In this document: piece by piece, positions 55,103-63,273 of the stretch
How the letters are laid out: every line of letters starts with the position of its first letter
How positions within the stretch are numbered: position 1 is the first letter of the stretch
Origin: CAVUEG01 sp963740525
GTDB lineage: Bacteria > Actinomycetota > Actinomycetes > Propionibacteriales > Nocardioidaceae
DNA: 64,000 bases
Direction: 5' to 3'
Assembly (NCBI GenBank): GCA_963740525.1
Contig: CAVUEG010000006.1
Span: forward strand, 1,491,859 to 1,555,858
Translations under genes and position numbers: made by a program
Notes under the pieces: generated by a model
Databases searched by the model: none
Told to the model about the DNA's origin: nothing
The model's input: the letters and a program-made list of their open reading frames with translations, nothing else

Positions 55103-55666
55103 TTGCCCAGCACCCGACGTACGCCGGACCGGGGCTCGGGCCCACGACGCAGCACGCGTCCGGGCCAGCGCACCGTCGCGACGCGGCCGCGTCCGCCGGC
55201 CCCGCCGGCTCCGGCGCGGTCCCGCTTCACCGGTCGGGCCGCGGTGCTGGTGCTGGTGCTGGCCGTGCTGACCGTGTCGTACGCCTCGAGCATGCGCGCC
55301 TACCTCGAGCAACGCAGCCAGATCGACGCGCTCCGGGCCACGATCGCCGACGCCCAGGGCAACATCTCGCGCCTCCAGCGCGAGAAGCGCCGCTGGCACG
55401 ACAAGGCGTACGTCGAGCAGCAGGCCCGCGAGCGGTTCGGGTTCGTGATGCCCGGCGAGGTCGGCTACCAGGTCATCGGGCTCGACGGCAAGCCACTCGA
55501 CCGCAGCACGTCCCTCAGCGATCCCGGTCAGGCCTCCGACCCGGTCACCCGCCCCGCCTGGTGGCAGTCGGCGTGGGGGTCGGTCGAGGCGGCCGGCAAC
55601 CCCGAGGCGAACACCCCCGCACCGGTCGACGAGATCCGGGCGCCCTCGCCGAAGAAGAAGCGGTGA
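55103..55666 (+). CDS. FtsB/DivIC-like septum formation initiator
   Basis: 187 residues from TTG. An Arg/Pro-rich cytoplasmic tail, one membrane helix (about 46-66), a coiled coil (IDALRATIADAQGNISRLQREKRRW) and a globular ARERFGFVMPGEVGY segment. It should link FtsL/FtsQ in the divisome. The C terminus is disordered. It is placed between eno and DUF501 as Rv1024 is. It overlaps the DUF501 gene by four bases. Confidence 0.88.
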   Translation: MPSTRRTPDRGSGPRRSTRPGQRTVATRPRPPAPPAPARSRFTGRAAVLVLVLAVLTVSYASSMRAYLEQRSQIDALRATIADAQGNISRLQREKRRWHDKAYVEQQARERFGFVMPGEVGYQVIGLDGKPLDRSTSLSDPGQASDPVTRPAWWQSAWGSVEAAGNPEANTPAPVDEIRAPSPKKKR

Positions 55667-56175
55667 CCCGGGAGCACTCCGACGGTGGGCTCGGCCCCGG
55701 CGACGAGCAGGCCATCGCGGCCCAGCTCGGGCGAGCGCCTCGCGGAATCCACGGGATCGGCCACCGCTGTCCGTGCGGCAACCCGGACGTCGTCACGACC
55801 GAGCCGCGGCTGCCCGACGGCACCCCGTTCCCGACCACGTTCTACCTGACCTGCCCTCGGGCGGCTTCGCTGATCGGCACGCTCGAGGGCTCTGGCCTGA
55901 TGGCGCAGATGACCGAGCGTCTCGCCGAGGACCAGGACCTCGCGGCGCGGTACGCCGCTGCCCACGAGGCCTACCTCGCGGCGCGGACGGCGATCGGCGA
56001 GGTCCCCGAGATCGAGGGTGTCTCCGCGGGCGGGATGCCGAACCGGGTCAAGTGCCTGCACGTGCTCGCCGGTCAGGCCCTCGCACAGGGACCCGGGGTC
56101 AACCCCCTCGGCGACGAGGTGCTCGACCTGCTCGGCGACTTCTGGGCGGCCGGCCCCTGCGTGGGACCGGCGTGA
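55663..56175 (+). CDS. DUF501 family protein
   Basis: 170 residues from GTG overlapping the previous stop. HRCPCGNPDVVTTEPRLPDGTPFPTTFYLTCPRA, GLMAQM and MPNRVKCLHVLAGQALAQGPGVNPLGDEVL define this actinobacterial family of unknown function (Rv1025). Four conserved cysteines suggest metal binding. It overlaps ppx by four bases. Confidence 0.92.
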   Translation: MTREHSDGGLGPGDEQAIAAQLGRAPRGIHGIGHRCPCGNPDVVTTEPRLPDGTPFPTTFYLTCPRAASLIGTLEGSGLMAQMTERLAEDQDLAARYAAAHEAYLAARTAIGEVPEIEGVSAGGMPNRVKCLHVLAGQALAQGPGVNPLGDEVLDLLGDFWAAGPCVGPA

Positions 56176-57099
56176 CCCGCGTCGCGGCCATCGACTGCGG
56201 CACCAACACCATCAAGCTGCTCGTCGCCGACCTCGACCTCACCAGTGGTGGCGAGACCGAGATCCGTCGCGAGATGCGGATGGTACGGCTGGGGCAGGAC
56301 GTGGACCGCACCGGACGGCTCGCCGACGAGGCGTTGACGCGGGTCTTCGCCGCCGTCGAGGAGTACGCCGAGACGATCCGTTCAGCCGGGGTCGACGCCG
56401 TCCGTTTCTGCGCCACCTCGGCCGCACGCGACGCGGACAACTCCGATGCCTTCGTGGATGGCGTCGAGGAACGGCTCGGGGTGCGACCCGAGGTGGTCAG
56501 CGGTGACGAGGAGGCCAGGCTCTCCTTCGAGGGGGCGACTCGCTCGCTCGGCGGCGACCTGCCCACGCCGTACCTCGTGCTCGACATCGGGGGTGGCTCG
56601 ACCGAGCTGATCCTGGGGCTCGGACGGCACCGTCGAGGCCGCCCACTCCCTCGACGTGGGCTCGGTCCGTCTCACCGAACGGCACCTCAGGAGCGATCCG
56701 CCGACCGCCGACGAGATCGAGGCCGCCGCCCGAGACGTCGACGAGGCGCTCGACGGCTGTCGGGTCGACCCGGCACGTGCGGCAACGGTGATCGGGGTGG
56801 CCGGGACCATCACGACGGTCGCGGCGGGGGTGCTCGGGCTTCCGGCGTACGACCGGGTGGCGATCCACCAAGCGCGCCTCGACGCGGACGCCGTCCGCGC
56901 GATGGCGCGGTCGCTGTGGGCGATGACCGTCGAGCGGAGACGTGCCCTGCCGTACCTGCATCCCGGGCGGGCCGACGTGATCGGCGCGGGGGCCGTCATC
57001 CTGGACCGTGTGCTCCACCGCACCGGCGTCTCCAGCATGCTGATCTCCGAGGCCGACATCCTCGACGGCATCGCCTGGTCGGCCGCGCGCGGGATCTGA
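56172..57099 (+). CDS. Ppx/GppA exopolyphosphatase family (frameshifted)
   Basis: About 308 residues when restored. VAAIDCGTNTIKLLVAD, FCATSAARDADN, VSGDEEARLSFEG and LVLDIGGGSTELILG are actin-like ATPase-fold motifs; ERRRALPYLHPGRADVIGAGAVIL is the C-terminal one. It hydrolyses polyphosphate or pppGpp. Near 56624 one G is extra: LILG-SDGTVEAAHSLDVGSVRLTERHL resumes in the next frame. Probably a sequencing error. Confidence 0.9.
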
Positions 57100-57136
57100 C
57101 ACGTTTGTCCTCCCGGTCTGCGGGCACCGGCCCTGC

Positions 57137-57562
57137 ATGAGCGAATCGCAGCCGCCAGCCACGACCGTCGCCGCAGACGAGGAGCACCCCACCCTCGGCG
57201 CCCTGGTCCACCAGCTCTCCGAGCAGATCCCGGGGCTGATCCGCAGCGAGGTGAGGCTTGCCCAGGCCGAGCTGGCCGAGAAGGGCAAGCGGGCCGGAAT
57301 CGGCATCGGGATGTTCAGCGCCGCGGGGTTGCTGTCGTTCTTCGGTGCCGCGCTTCTCGTGTGCACCGCCGTACTCGCCCTGGCCCTGGCCCTTCCTGGT
57401 TGGGCCGCGACCCTGGTCGTAGCCTTGGTCCTGTTCGGGGGCGCCGGGCTGTTCGCGCGGCGTGGGGTCAGTCGCCTCGACCAGGCGACGCCGCCCAAGC
57501 CCGAGCGGGCGATCGAGGGGATCAAGGACGACGTTGCGACCGTGAAGGGAGACCACCGATGA
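57137..57562 (+). CDS. phage-holin-3_6-like membrane protein (Actinobacterial holin-X)
   Basis: 141 residues. An amphipathic N-terminal part (LVHQLSEQIPGLIRSEVRLAQAEL), two membrane helices (about 55-80 and 85-108) and a basic tail. Despite the family name it is a chromosomal membrane protein, not a phage gene. It is translationally coupled to the DUF3618 gene and begins a four-gene membrane module. Confidence 0.85.
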   Translation: MSESQPPATTVAADEEHPTLGALVHQLSEQIPGLIRSEVRLAQAELAEKGKRAGIGIGMFSAAGLLSFFGAALLVCTAVLALALALPGWAATLVVALVLFGGAGLFARRGVSRLDQATPPKPERAIEGIKDDVATVKGDHR

Positions 57563-57828
57563 GCGCCGAGCAGTCAGGAAAGCACGCGGCGGCCGGTACG
57601 CCTGAGGCGATCGAGTCCGACATCGAGCGGCAGCGTGAGCAGCTCGCCGACACGATCGACGCGCTGAGCGAGAAGCTGGACGTCAAGCAGCACGCACAGG
57701 ACAAGGTCGCTGACATCCGCGACAGTGTCACCACGGACTCGGGTCGACCACGACCAGAGGTTGTCGTCGCCGTCGGCTCGCTGGCCGCGATGGCGCTGGT
57801 GTTCCTGCTGTGGAGGCGGCTCAGATGA
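57559..57828 (+). CDS. DUF3618 protein
   Basis: 89 residues. EAIESDIERQREQLADTIDALSEKLDVK is the DUF3618 helix, and the C terminus has one membrane helix ending LLWRRLR. Function unknown; in actinobacteria it typically stands with the holin-like gene. It overlaps both neighbours by four bases. Confidence 0.9.
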   Translation: MSAEQSGKHAAAGTPEAIESDIERQREQLADTIDALSEKLDVKQHAQDKVADIRDSVTTDSGRPRPEVVVAVGSLAAMALVFLLWRRLR

Positions 57829-58927
57829 GCATTGACGCCACCCAGGGCCGGCACCGCGACGAGGAGTCGACACCTGCTCCGGACGCGGTGGAGAAGCCGG
57901 ACAGCCCGCTCGACCTGACCGCGCGGTCGCGGCGCTACGTGCTGCGCAAGACGGTGCGGGAGTTCCAAAGGACCAGTGCACCGACATGGCGGCCGCGCTG
58001 ACCTACTACGCGGTGCTGGCGATCTTCCCCGCGCTGCTGGCGCTGGTCTCGCTGCTCGGCGTCGTGGGGCAGGCGGGCAAGACGGTCGACACGGCGCTGG
58101 AGGTGATCCGACGTCGTCGCGCGGCATCGATGGACACGACTCGCGAGCCGGTGCTCGACATGGCCAAGCGGACAGCCGCTGGCCTCGACCTTGGTGGTCG
58201 GGCTGCTCGGCGCGCTGTGGTCGGCCTCCGGGTACGTCGGTGCGTTCGGCCGCGGCGATGAACCGGATGTACGAGATCGACGAGGGTCGGCCGATCTGGA
58301 AGCTGCGCCCGGTGATGCTGCTGGTGACGCTGATCGCGCGTGGTGCTGGGCGCGCTGTCGCTGCTGGTCCTGGTGGTCTCCGGTCCCGTGGCGCAGTCGC
58401 GTCGGCAACGCGATCGGGCTCGGTCGACGCCGCCGTGCACGGTCTGGAACATCGCCAAGTGGCCAGTGCTCGCTCGTCGTGGTGGTGCTGGTCGTCGCGA
58501 TCCTCTACTACGCCACGCCCAACGTGCAGCAGCCGAAGTTCCGCTGGATCAGCGTCGGCGCGCTCGTGGCGATCCTGGTGTGGATCTCGCCTCGGCGCGG
58601 TTCGGCTTCTACGTCGCGAACTTCTCCAGCTACAACAAGACGTACGGCGTCTCTCGCCGGCGTGGTGGTGTTCCTGCTGTGGCTGTGGATCACCAACCTC
58701 GCGCTGCTCTTCGGTGCCGAGCTCGACTCCGAGCTCGAGCGCGGGCGCGAGCTCCAGGCCGGGCATCCCCGCCGAGGAGACATCCAGCTGCCGCCCGCGA
58801 CACCCGCAACATCGAGAAGGCCCAGCTCAAGGCCGAGAAGGACATCGCCCTCGGGCGCCGGATCCGGCTGACCCATGGCAGGCCCGAGGACGAGACGACG
58901 TACGACGAGAGGGAGAGTGGACGATGA
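57825..58927 (+). CDS. YihY/UPF0761 family membrane protein (many frameshifts)
   Basis: Restored length about 365 residues. Segments in different frames read YVLRKTVREF, MAAALTYYAVLAIFPALLALVSLLGV, LVVGLLGALWSASGYVGAF, NRMYEIDEGRPIWKLRPVMLLVTL, YATPNVQQPKFRW and TRNIEKAQLKAEKDIALGRRIR, all YihY hallmarks. At least seven one-base shifts occur between about 57966 and 58790. All parts are well conserved and in order, so the gene is probably intact in the organism. Function unknown. Confidence 0.8.
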
Positions 58928-59049
58928 GCAAGTTGATGCTGCTGGCTGCCGCGGGAGTGGGTTACGTCCTGGGGGCGAAGGCTGGACACGGTCGCTACGA
59001 GCAGATCCGCGGTCACTTCGACCAGGTGCGCCAGCACCTGCAGAGCTGA
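58924..59049 (+). CDS. 41-residue membrane-associated protein
   Basis: ATG overlaps the YihY stop (ATGA). MSKLMLLAAAGVGYVLGAKAG is one hydrophobic segment ending in a Gly-rich turn, followed by HGRYEQIRGHFDQVRQHLQS. It resembles the start of YtxH-like proteins. Co-translation suggests it belongs to the holin-DUF3618-YihY module. Confidence 0.7.
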   Translation: MSKLMLLAAAGVGYVLGAKAGHGRYEQIRGHFDQVRQHLQS

Positions 59050-59073
59050 GTCCGGACCTGTCACGATGCGGGG

Positions 59074-60009
59074 GTGAGTGAGCTCCCGCACCCCGTCACC
59101 GGGACGCCGTACCCGAGCCCGGTCCCACCGGGCACCGGCTGGCCCGACGACCCCGCGACGTCGGACACCCCGGTCGCCGAGTCGCCGTCCGACGTACACC
59201 GATTGGTCACAAACTGCAGGTCCGCAGCCCAAAAAGCTGCGGTTGGGGACCAAACCGCAACCCCCGGGGCCGCAGTTCTGGGGGCGTTGAGGGAGCTGGG
59301 GGCGGAGATCTCGGTGTGCCGGGCCTGCCCGAGGCTGGTCGGGTGGCGCGAGGACGTGGCGCGGGACAAGCGCGCGTCGTACGCCGGCGAGCCGTACTGG
59401 GGGCGACCGATCCCGGGGTGGGGTGACGAGTCGCCGAGGGTGCTCATCGTGGGTCTGGCGCCTGCGGCGAACGGCGGCAACCGCACGGGCCGGATCTTCA
59501 CCGGGGACCGCAGCGGGGACTGGCTGTTCGCCTCGCTGCACCGCGTGGGCCTGGCCTCGCGACCGGACTCGGTGCACGCCGGCGACGGGCAGCGGCTGAT
59601 CCGGACCCGGATGGTTGCGGCGGTGCGGTGCGCCCCTCCGGACAACAAGCCCACGACCGCAGGAGCGGGACACCTGCGCGCCGTGGGTGGAAACGGAGCT
59701 GTCGCTGGTCGCGGCCGACGTGCGGGCGGTGGTCTGTCTGGGGTCCTTCGGGTGGGACGCCGCGCTGCGGGCGCTGGCGCGGAGGGGTTCGTGGTGCCGC
59801 GACCCAAGCCGCGCTTCGGGCACGGCGTCCGCGTGCCGCGTGGAGAGCCCAGCGGGGACACGGTCGCCCTCCTGGGCTGCTACCACCCCTCGCAGCAGAA
59901 CACCTTCACCGGCAGGCTGACGGAGCCGATGCTCGACGCCGTACTCGGAGAGGCGGCGCGGCTGGCGGAAGTGGGCCCGTACGGCGCCGGTGGGGCCGTG
60001 GAAGGATGA
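59074..60009 (+). CDS. family 5-type uracil-DNA glycosylase (frameshifted; contains repeat)
   Basis: 311 residues from GTG. The Fe-S cysteines begin in SVCRACPRLVGWRE; YWGRPIPGWGD, VGLAPAANGGNRTGRIFTGDRSGDWLFASLHR is the active-site region, and LLGCYHPSQQNTFTGRLT holds the catalytic His. It removes uracil and damaged bases. Codons 44-64 are supplied by a 63-base repeat (59202-59264), inserted in frame between the N-terminal segment and the cluster domain. Two compensating shifts near 59658 and 59786 move the middle (ERDTCAPWVETELSLVAADV) to another frame. Confidence 0.87.
   Translation: MSELPHPVTGTPYPSPVPPGTGWPDDPATSDTPVAESPSDVHRLVTNCRSAAQKAAVGDQTATPGAAVLGALRELGAEISVCRACPRLVGWREDVARDKRASYAGEPYWGRPIPGWGDESPRVLIVGLAPAANGGNRTGRIFTGDRSGDWLFASLHRVGLASRPDSVHAGDGQRLIRTRMVAAVRCAPPDNKPTTAGAGHLRAVGGNGAVAGRGRRAGGGLSGVLRVGRRAAGAGAEGFVVPRPKPRFGHGVRVPRGEPSGDTVALLGCYHPSQQNTFTGRLTEPMLDAVLGEAARLAEVGPYGAGGAVEG
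59202..59264. repeat. 63-bp structured repeat, copy B (in frame in the glycosylase gene)
   Basis: Same length as the copy at 3924-3986, with high identity over the last 26 bases and the first 17. The first hairpin is CCGCAGC/GCTGCGG where copy A has CCGCAGG/CCTGCGG: the last pair has changed from G-C to C-G, a compensating change. At 63 bases it keeps the reading frame and codes RLVTNCRSAAQKAAVGDQTAT. Confidence 0.75.
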
Positions 60010-60013
60010 CCGC

Positions 60014-60532
60014 GTGACGAGCCAAGCCATCACGGTCCTGGGCCATGACCGCCCCGGCATCATCGCCGAGACCACCCGCGTCCTTGCCGACCTCGGCCTC
60101 AACATCGAGGACTCCACGATGACCCTGCTCCGGGGCCACTTCGCGATGATGCTGATCTGCGCGGGGCCGGCGGGGAGTGCCGACGTCGAGGAGGCGCTCG
60201 GTGGGCTCACCGCCGACGGGTCGCTCATCGTCTCGGTGCGCGAGGTTCCCGAGGAGCCGCTGCACGCCACGGAGGGGGCGTCGTACGTCCTGACGGTGCA
60301 CGGAGGCGACCGACCCGGCATCGTCTCCTCGGTCGTCGAGCAGGTCGCGGCCGTGGGCGGCAACATCACCGACCTCACCACCCGGCTGGCCGGGGACCTG
60401 TACCTGCTCGTCGCCGAGGTCGACCTGCCGGCGGGGACCGACGTCGCGCTCCTGGAGGGTGCGCTCCGCGACACCGCCGAGGCACTCGGCGTGGGGGTAA
60501 CGCTCCGCGAGGTGGAGAGCGACGACCTGTGA
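60014..60532 (+). CDS. two-ACT-domain protein (GcvR-like)
   Basis: 172 residues from GTG. Two ACT domains: ITVLGHDRPGIIAETTRVLADLGLNIEDSTM and LTVHGGDRPGIVSSVVEQVAAVGGNITDLTT. ACT pairs bind amino acids; relatives of glycine-cleavage regulator GcvR have this form. It overlaps def by four bases. Confidence 0.88.
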   Translation: MTSQAITVLGHDRPGIIAETTRVLADLGLNIEDSTMTLLRGHFAMMLICAGPAGSADVEEALGGLTADGSLIVSVREVPEEPLHATEGASYVLTVHGGDRPGIVSSVVEQVAAVGGNITDLTTRLAGDLYLLVAEVDLPAGTDVALLEGALRDTAEALGVGVTLREVESDDL

Positions 60533-61099
60533 GCGAGGGAACCACCGGTCGACGACTCCGTCGGGCGGTGGACCGAGGCCGACCTGGGTGTCGACGGGCG
60601 GGTCCTCGACGTGGTCCGAGCACCTGACCGAGTGCTGTCGACGGTCGGGGAGACCGTCGACCCGACCTCGCCGGACGTGCTCCGGCTGGCGGCCGACCTG
60701 GTCGCGACCATGCGCGTCTCACCCGGCTGTGTCGGCCTCGCCGCGCCGCAGGTCGGTGTCGGAGCCAAGGTCTTCTGTGTCGACGTCACCGCGCACCCCA
60801 AGACCCGCGCCCATCACGGCACCTTCGTGCTCTGCAACGCCGAGGTCGTGGAGTCCTCGCGCAACGAGAAGGCACGGGAGGGCTGCATGAGCGTCCCCGA
60901 CCTCACCGGCGACGTGAAGCGTGCTTCGCGGGTCGTCGTCCGCGGTCAGCTTCCCGGCTCCACCGAAGAGGTCGTCCTCGAGGCTGTCGCCTTCGAGGCG
61001 CGAGCCCTCCAGCACGAGATCGACCACTGCGACGGGCTGCTCTTCCTCGACCGGGCCGCCGGTGCTCACGCGATCTACCCGCGCAAGACCTACCTGTGA
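60529..61099 (+). CDS. def: peptide deformylase (frameshift near start)
   Basis: About 189 residues. GLAAPQVGV, EGCMSVP and QHEIDH are the three deformylase motifs, with the metal Cys and two His. It removes the formyl group from new proteins. GTG 60529 overlaps the previous stop; near 60541 one A is extra, after which VDDSVGRWTEADLGVDGRVL leads into the conserved domain. GTG 60611 would give an intact but shortened protein. EGCMS instead of the common EGCLS is a tolerated change. Confidence 0.9.
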
Positions 61100-61110
61100 C
61101 ACCGTTTCAC

Positions 61111-61140
61111 CACCCAGCACGACCCAGCACGACCCAGCAC
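61111..61140. repeat. three tandem copies of a 10-base unit
   Basis: cacccagcac, gacccagcac, gacccagcac follow each other directly between def and the tRNA gene. The first differs by one base. Probably a slippage repeat; no function is evident. Confidence 0.7.
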
Positions 61141-61141
61141 C

Positions 61142-61214
61142 GCCCCCGTAGCCCAATGGCAGAGGCAGAGGTCTTAAACACCTTCCAGTGTGAGTTCGAG
61201 TCTCACCGGGGGCA
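61142..61214 (+). tRNA. class-I tRNA with anticodon UAA
   Basis: A 73-base cloverleaf: acceptor GCCCCCG/CGGGGGC, discriminator A, D-arm GCCC-AATGGCAG-AGGC, anticodon stem GAGGT/ACCTT, loop CTTAAAC (anticodon TAA at 61175-61177), variable loop CCAGT and T-arm GTGAG-TTCGAGT-CTCAC. TAA would read leucine UUA, but bacterial tRNA-Leu has a long variable arm, absent here. The identity is therefore open. CCA is not encoded. Confidence 0.8.
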
Positions 61215-61307
61215 CCGCTCGACACCGTCGCGGGAACGCACGCAGGCACCGTGACGTTGGAACAGACGTGTCCTCGGTACGATCGAGGCAACAAAGAGGA
61301 GATCACC

Positions 61308-62202
61308 ATGCAGAGCAGCAACCCCGTCTTCGCCCGCTCAGAGGGCTTCAGCGGGCGTAGCGCCAACGCCGGCGGCACCAAGACCTACCCCGGCAACGGG
61401 CAGTCGTACGCCGGCTACGGCCAGCCTTCGACGTGGTCCGTGGGCGCCCCGGGCTCTCCGGGCACCCCCGCCACCCACACGCCGCTCGACCAGGGCCCGA
61501 TGACGATCGACTCGGTGGTGCAGAAGACCGGCATCACGCTGGGCACGGTCGTCGTGGTGGCAGCGCTCACCTGGCTGCTCACGGGCACGCTTGTCGACCA
61601 GAACACCGGCCTCATCAACGGCGACGTGCGTCGCGCTCTACGTGCTGGCGATGGTCGGTGCGTTCGGCGGCTTCGTCCTGGCGATGGTCAACTCGTTCAA
61701 GAGGTCGATCAGCCCCGGCGCTCGTGCTCGCGTACGCCGCCTCGAGGGCGTGTTCATCGGCGCGATCAGCAAGGTCTTCGAGGCCGCCTTCGGTCGCACG
61801 GCGTCGGTCATCGGCGCCGTCGTCGGCACGATCGCCGCGGTCGCCGGCACCCTGGCGGCGTACAAGTTCTTCAACATCCAGGTCGGCACCAAGTTCCGCA
61901 AGTGGGTCGTCGCGCGCGATGTTCGGCTTCGTCGCGCTGACCCTGCTCGACATCGTGCTCGGCTTCTTCGGCAGCCGACTTCGGGTTCAACGGCTTCGGC
62001 GCGATCGGCCTGATCTCCAGCGTCGTCGGCCTCGGCCTCGGCGTGCTGATGCTGATCCTCGACTTCGACTTCGTCGAGCGCGGCATCGCGGCCGGCCTCC
62101 CGGAGCGGGAGTCCTGGCGGGCGGCCTTCGGCCTGACCGTCACGATCATCTGGATCTACATCGAGATGCTCCGGATCCTCGCGATCCTGCGCGGCAGACT
62201 GA
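61308..62202 (+). CDS. Bax inhibitor-1/YccA-like membrane protein (frameshifted)
   Basis: Restored length about 297 residues. A Gly/Tyr-rich cytoplasmic N terminus, then about seven membrane helices: GTVVVVAALTWLLTGTL, YVLAMVGAFGGFVLAMVN, LEGVFIGAISKVFEAAF, GTLAAYKFFNIQVG, FGFVALTLLDIVLGFF, GVLMLILDFDFVERGIAAGLPERESWRAAF, IEMLRILAILRG. It starts at ATG behind AGAGGAG. Single-base shifts near 61627, 61723, 61915, 61976 and 62196 must be corrected; the stop then falls at 62200-62202. Confidence 0.85.
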
Positions 62203-62216
62203 CCCGGCACCCGACG

Positions 62217-63237
62217 TCAGGAGCGTCGGAGGACGGCTCGGACTTCTCGGGCGCTTCGACGTCTGCGTCGGGGCTGACGGCGACGGCGCCGCAGCAGCAC
62301 CCAGCGACCCCGGGCGCCGCGGTCGGAGCCGCCGACCTCGGTGCCGTCGATCTCGGTGCCGGGGTACTGGCTGGCCTTCGACCGCCGCCTTGCCGATCGG
62401 GCAGCACGGCCCTCGCCGCGGAACGCCTCGGGCGGCTGCTCGTCCGTCGGGATCACGCCCAGGGCGGCCAGCACCGACGGCAGCAGACCGAGGCGAGGCT
62501 GGAGTAGCCGGCCGCCGAGGGGTGGAAGCGGTCGGGACCGAAGAGCACCGCCGGGACGCGGCGAACTCCGGTCCGAGGACCGAGCCGAGCGAGACCGTGC
62601 GGCCGCCGGCCTCCACGACCGCGATCGTCTGCGCGGCGGCCAGCCGGCGTGACCAGGCCGCGCGACCTGCCTGAGCGGCGGCGGGATCGGCTCGACCGTG
62701 CCCAGGTCGGGACAGGTGCCGACCACGACCTCGACGCCGGCCTCCCGCAGCCGCCGCACCGCGAGCTCGCGAGGAGCCGCACCGACTCCGAGGGCCGCAC
62801 CGTGTGGGTGACGTCGTTGGCGCCGATCATGATCGACCGCGACGTGGGGCTCCATCGGCAGGACCGGTCGACCTGGGCGTCGAGGTCGCCGGCTCTGGGC
62901 GCCGACGAGGCGACCGAGCGCAGGTAGACGCGGCGGTCGCAGGCCTCGACCAGCCCGGAGGCGAGGTGCGCCCCCGGGGTCTCGCCCACCGTGTCCACGC
63001 CGTAGCCCGCGGCCGAGGAGTCGCCGAGCAGCGCGACCTTCAGCGCCGGGGCAGGCGACCACGGCCGTACCAACCGGTACGCGTCGGGGGCTCGCCGACC
63101 GCGTTGCCGATCTCCCGACGGGCCAGCATGGCCTCGGCGCGCAGCACGCCGTACAGGGATGCGCCCAGGACGGACAGCCCGCCGCCGCCGAATGCCGCCG
63201 CGGCGGCCAGCTTTCTCGCCGCCCCCACCTTGCCCAT
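62217..63237 (-). CDS. SGNH/GDSL hydrolase (frameshifted)
   Basis: Restored length about 339 residues. After an N-terminal helix come VALLGDSSAAGYGVDT (block I, nucleophile Ser), MIGANDVTH (block III) and FGPDRFHPSAAGYSSLA (block V, Asp and His). It is a lipase/esterase-fold enzyme, probably membrane-bound. The parts lie in different frames, with breaks near 63085, 62850, 62770, 62660 and 62560. The tail KASQYPGTEIDGTEVGGSDRG is taken to end at 62217. Confidence 0.82.
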
Positions 63238-63273
63238 GGGCCAACTATACGGGGGACGCCCCTATCCGACTCG

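Noticed and set aside
57137..57562. prophage remnant, because of a holin-like gene
   Set aside because: The holin-3_6 family is common in actinobacterial chromosomes; no integrase, capsid, tail or attachment site is present.
61142..61214. bldA-type tRNA-Leu(UAA)
   Set aside because: The anticodon fits, but the long variable arm of bldA is missing and the body sequence is unlike it.
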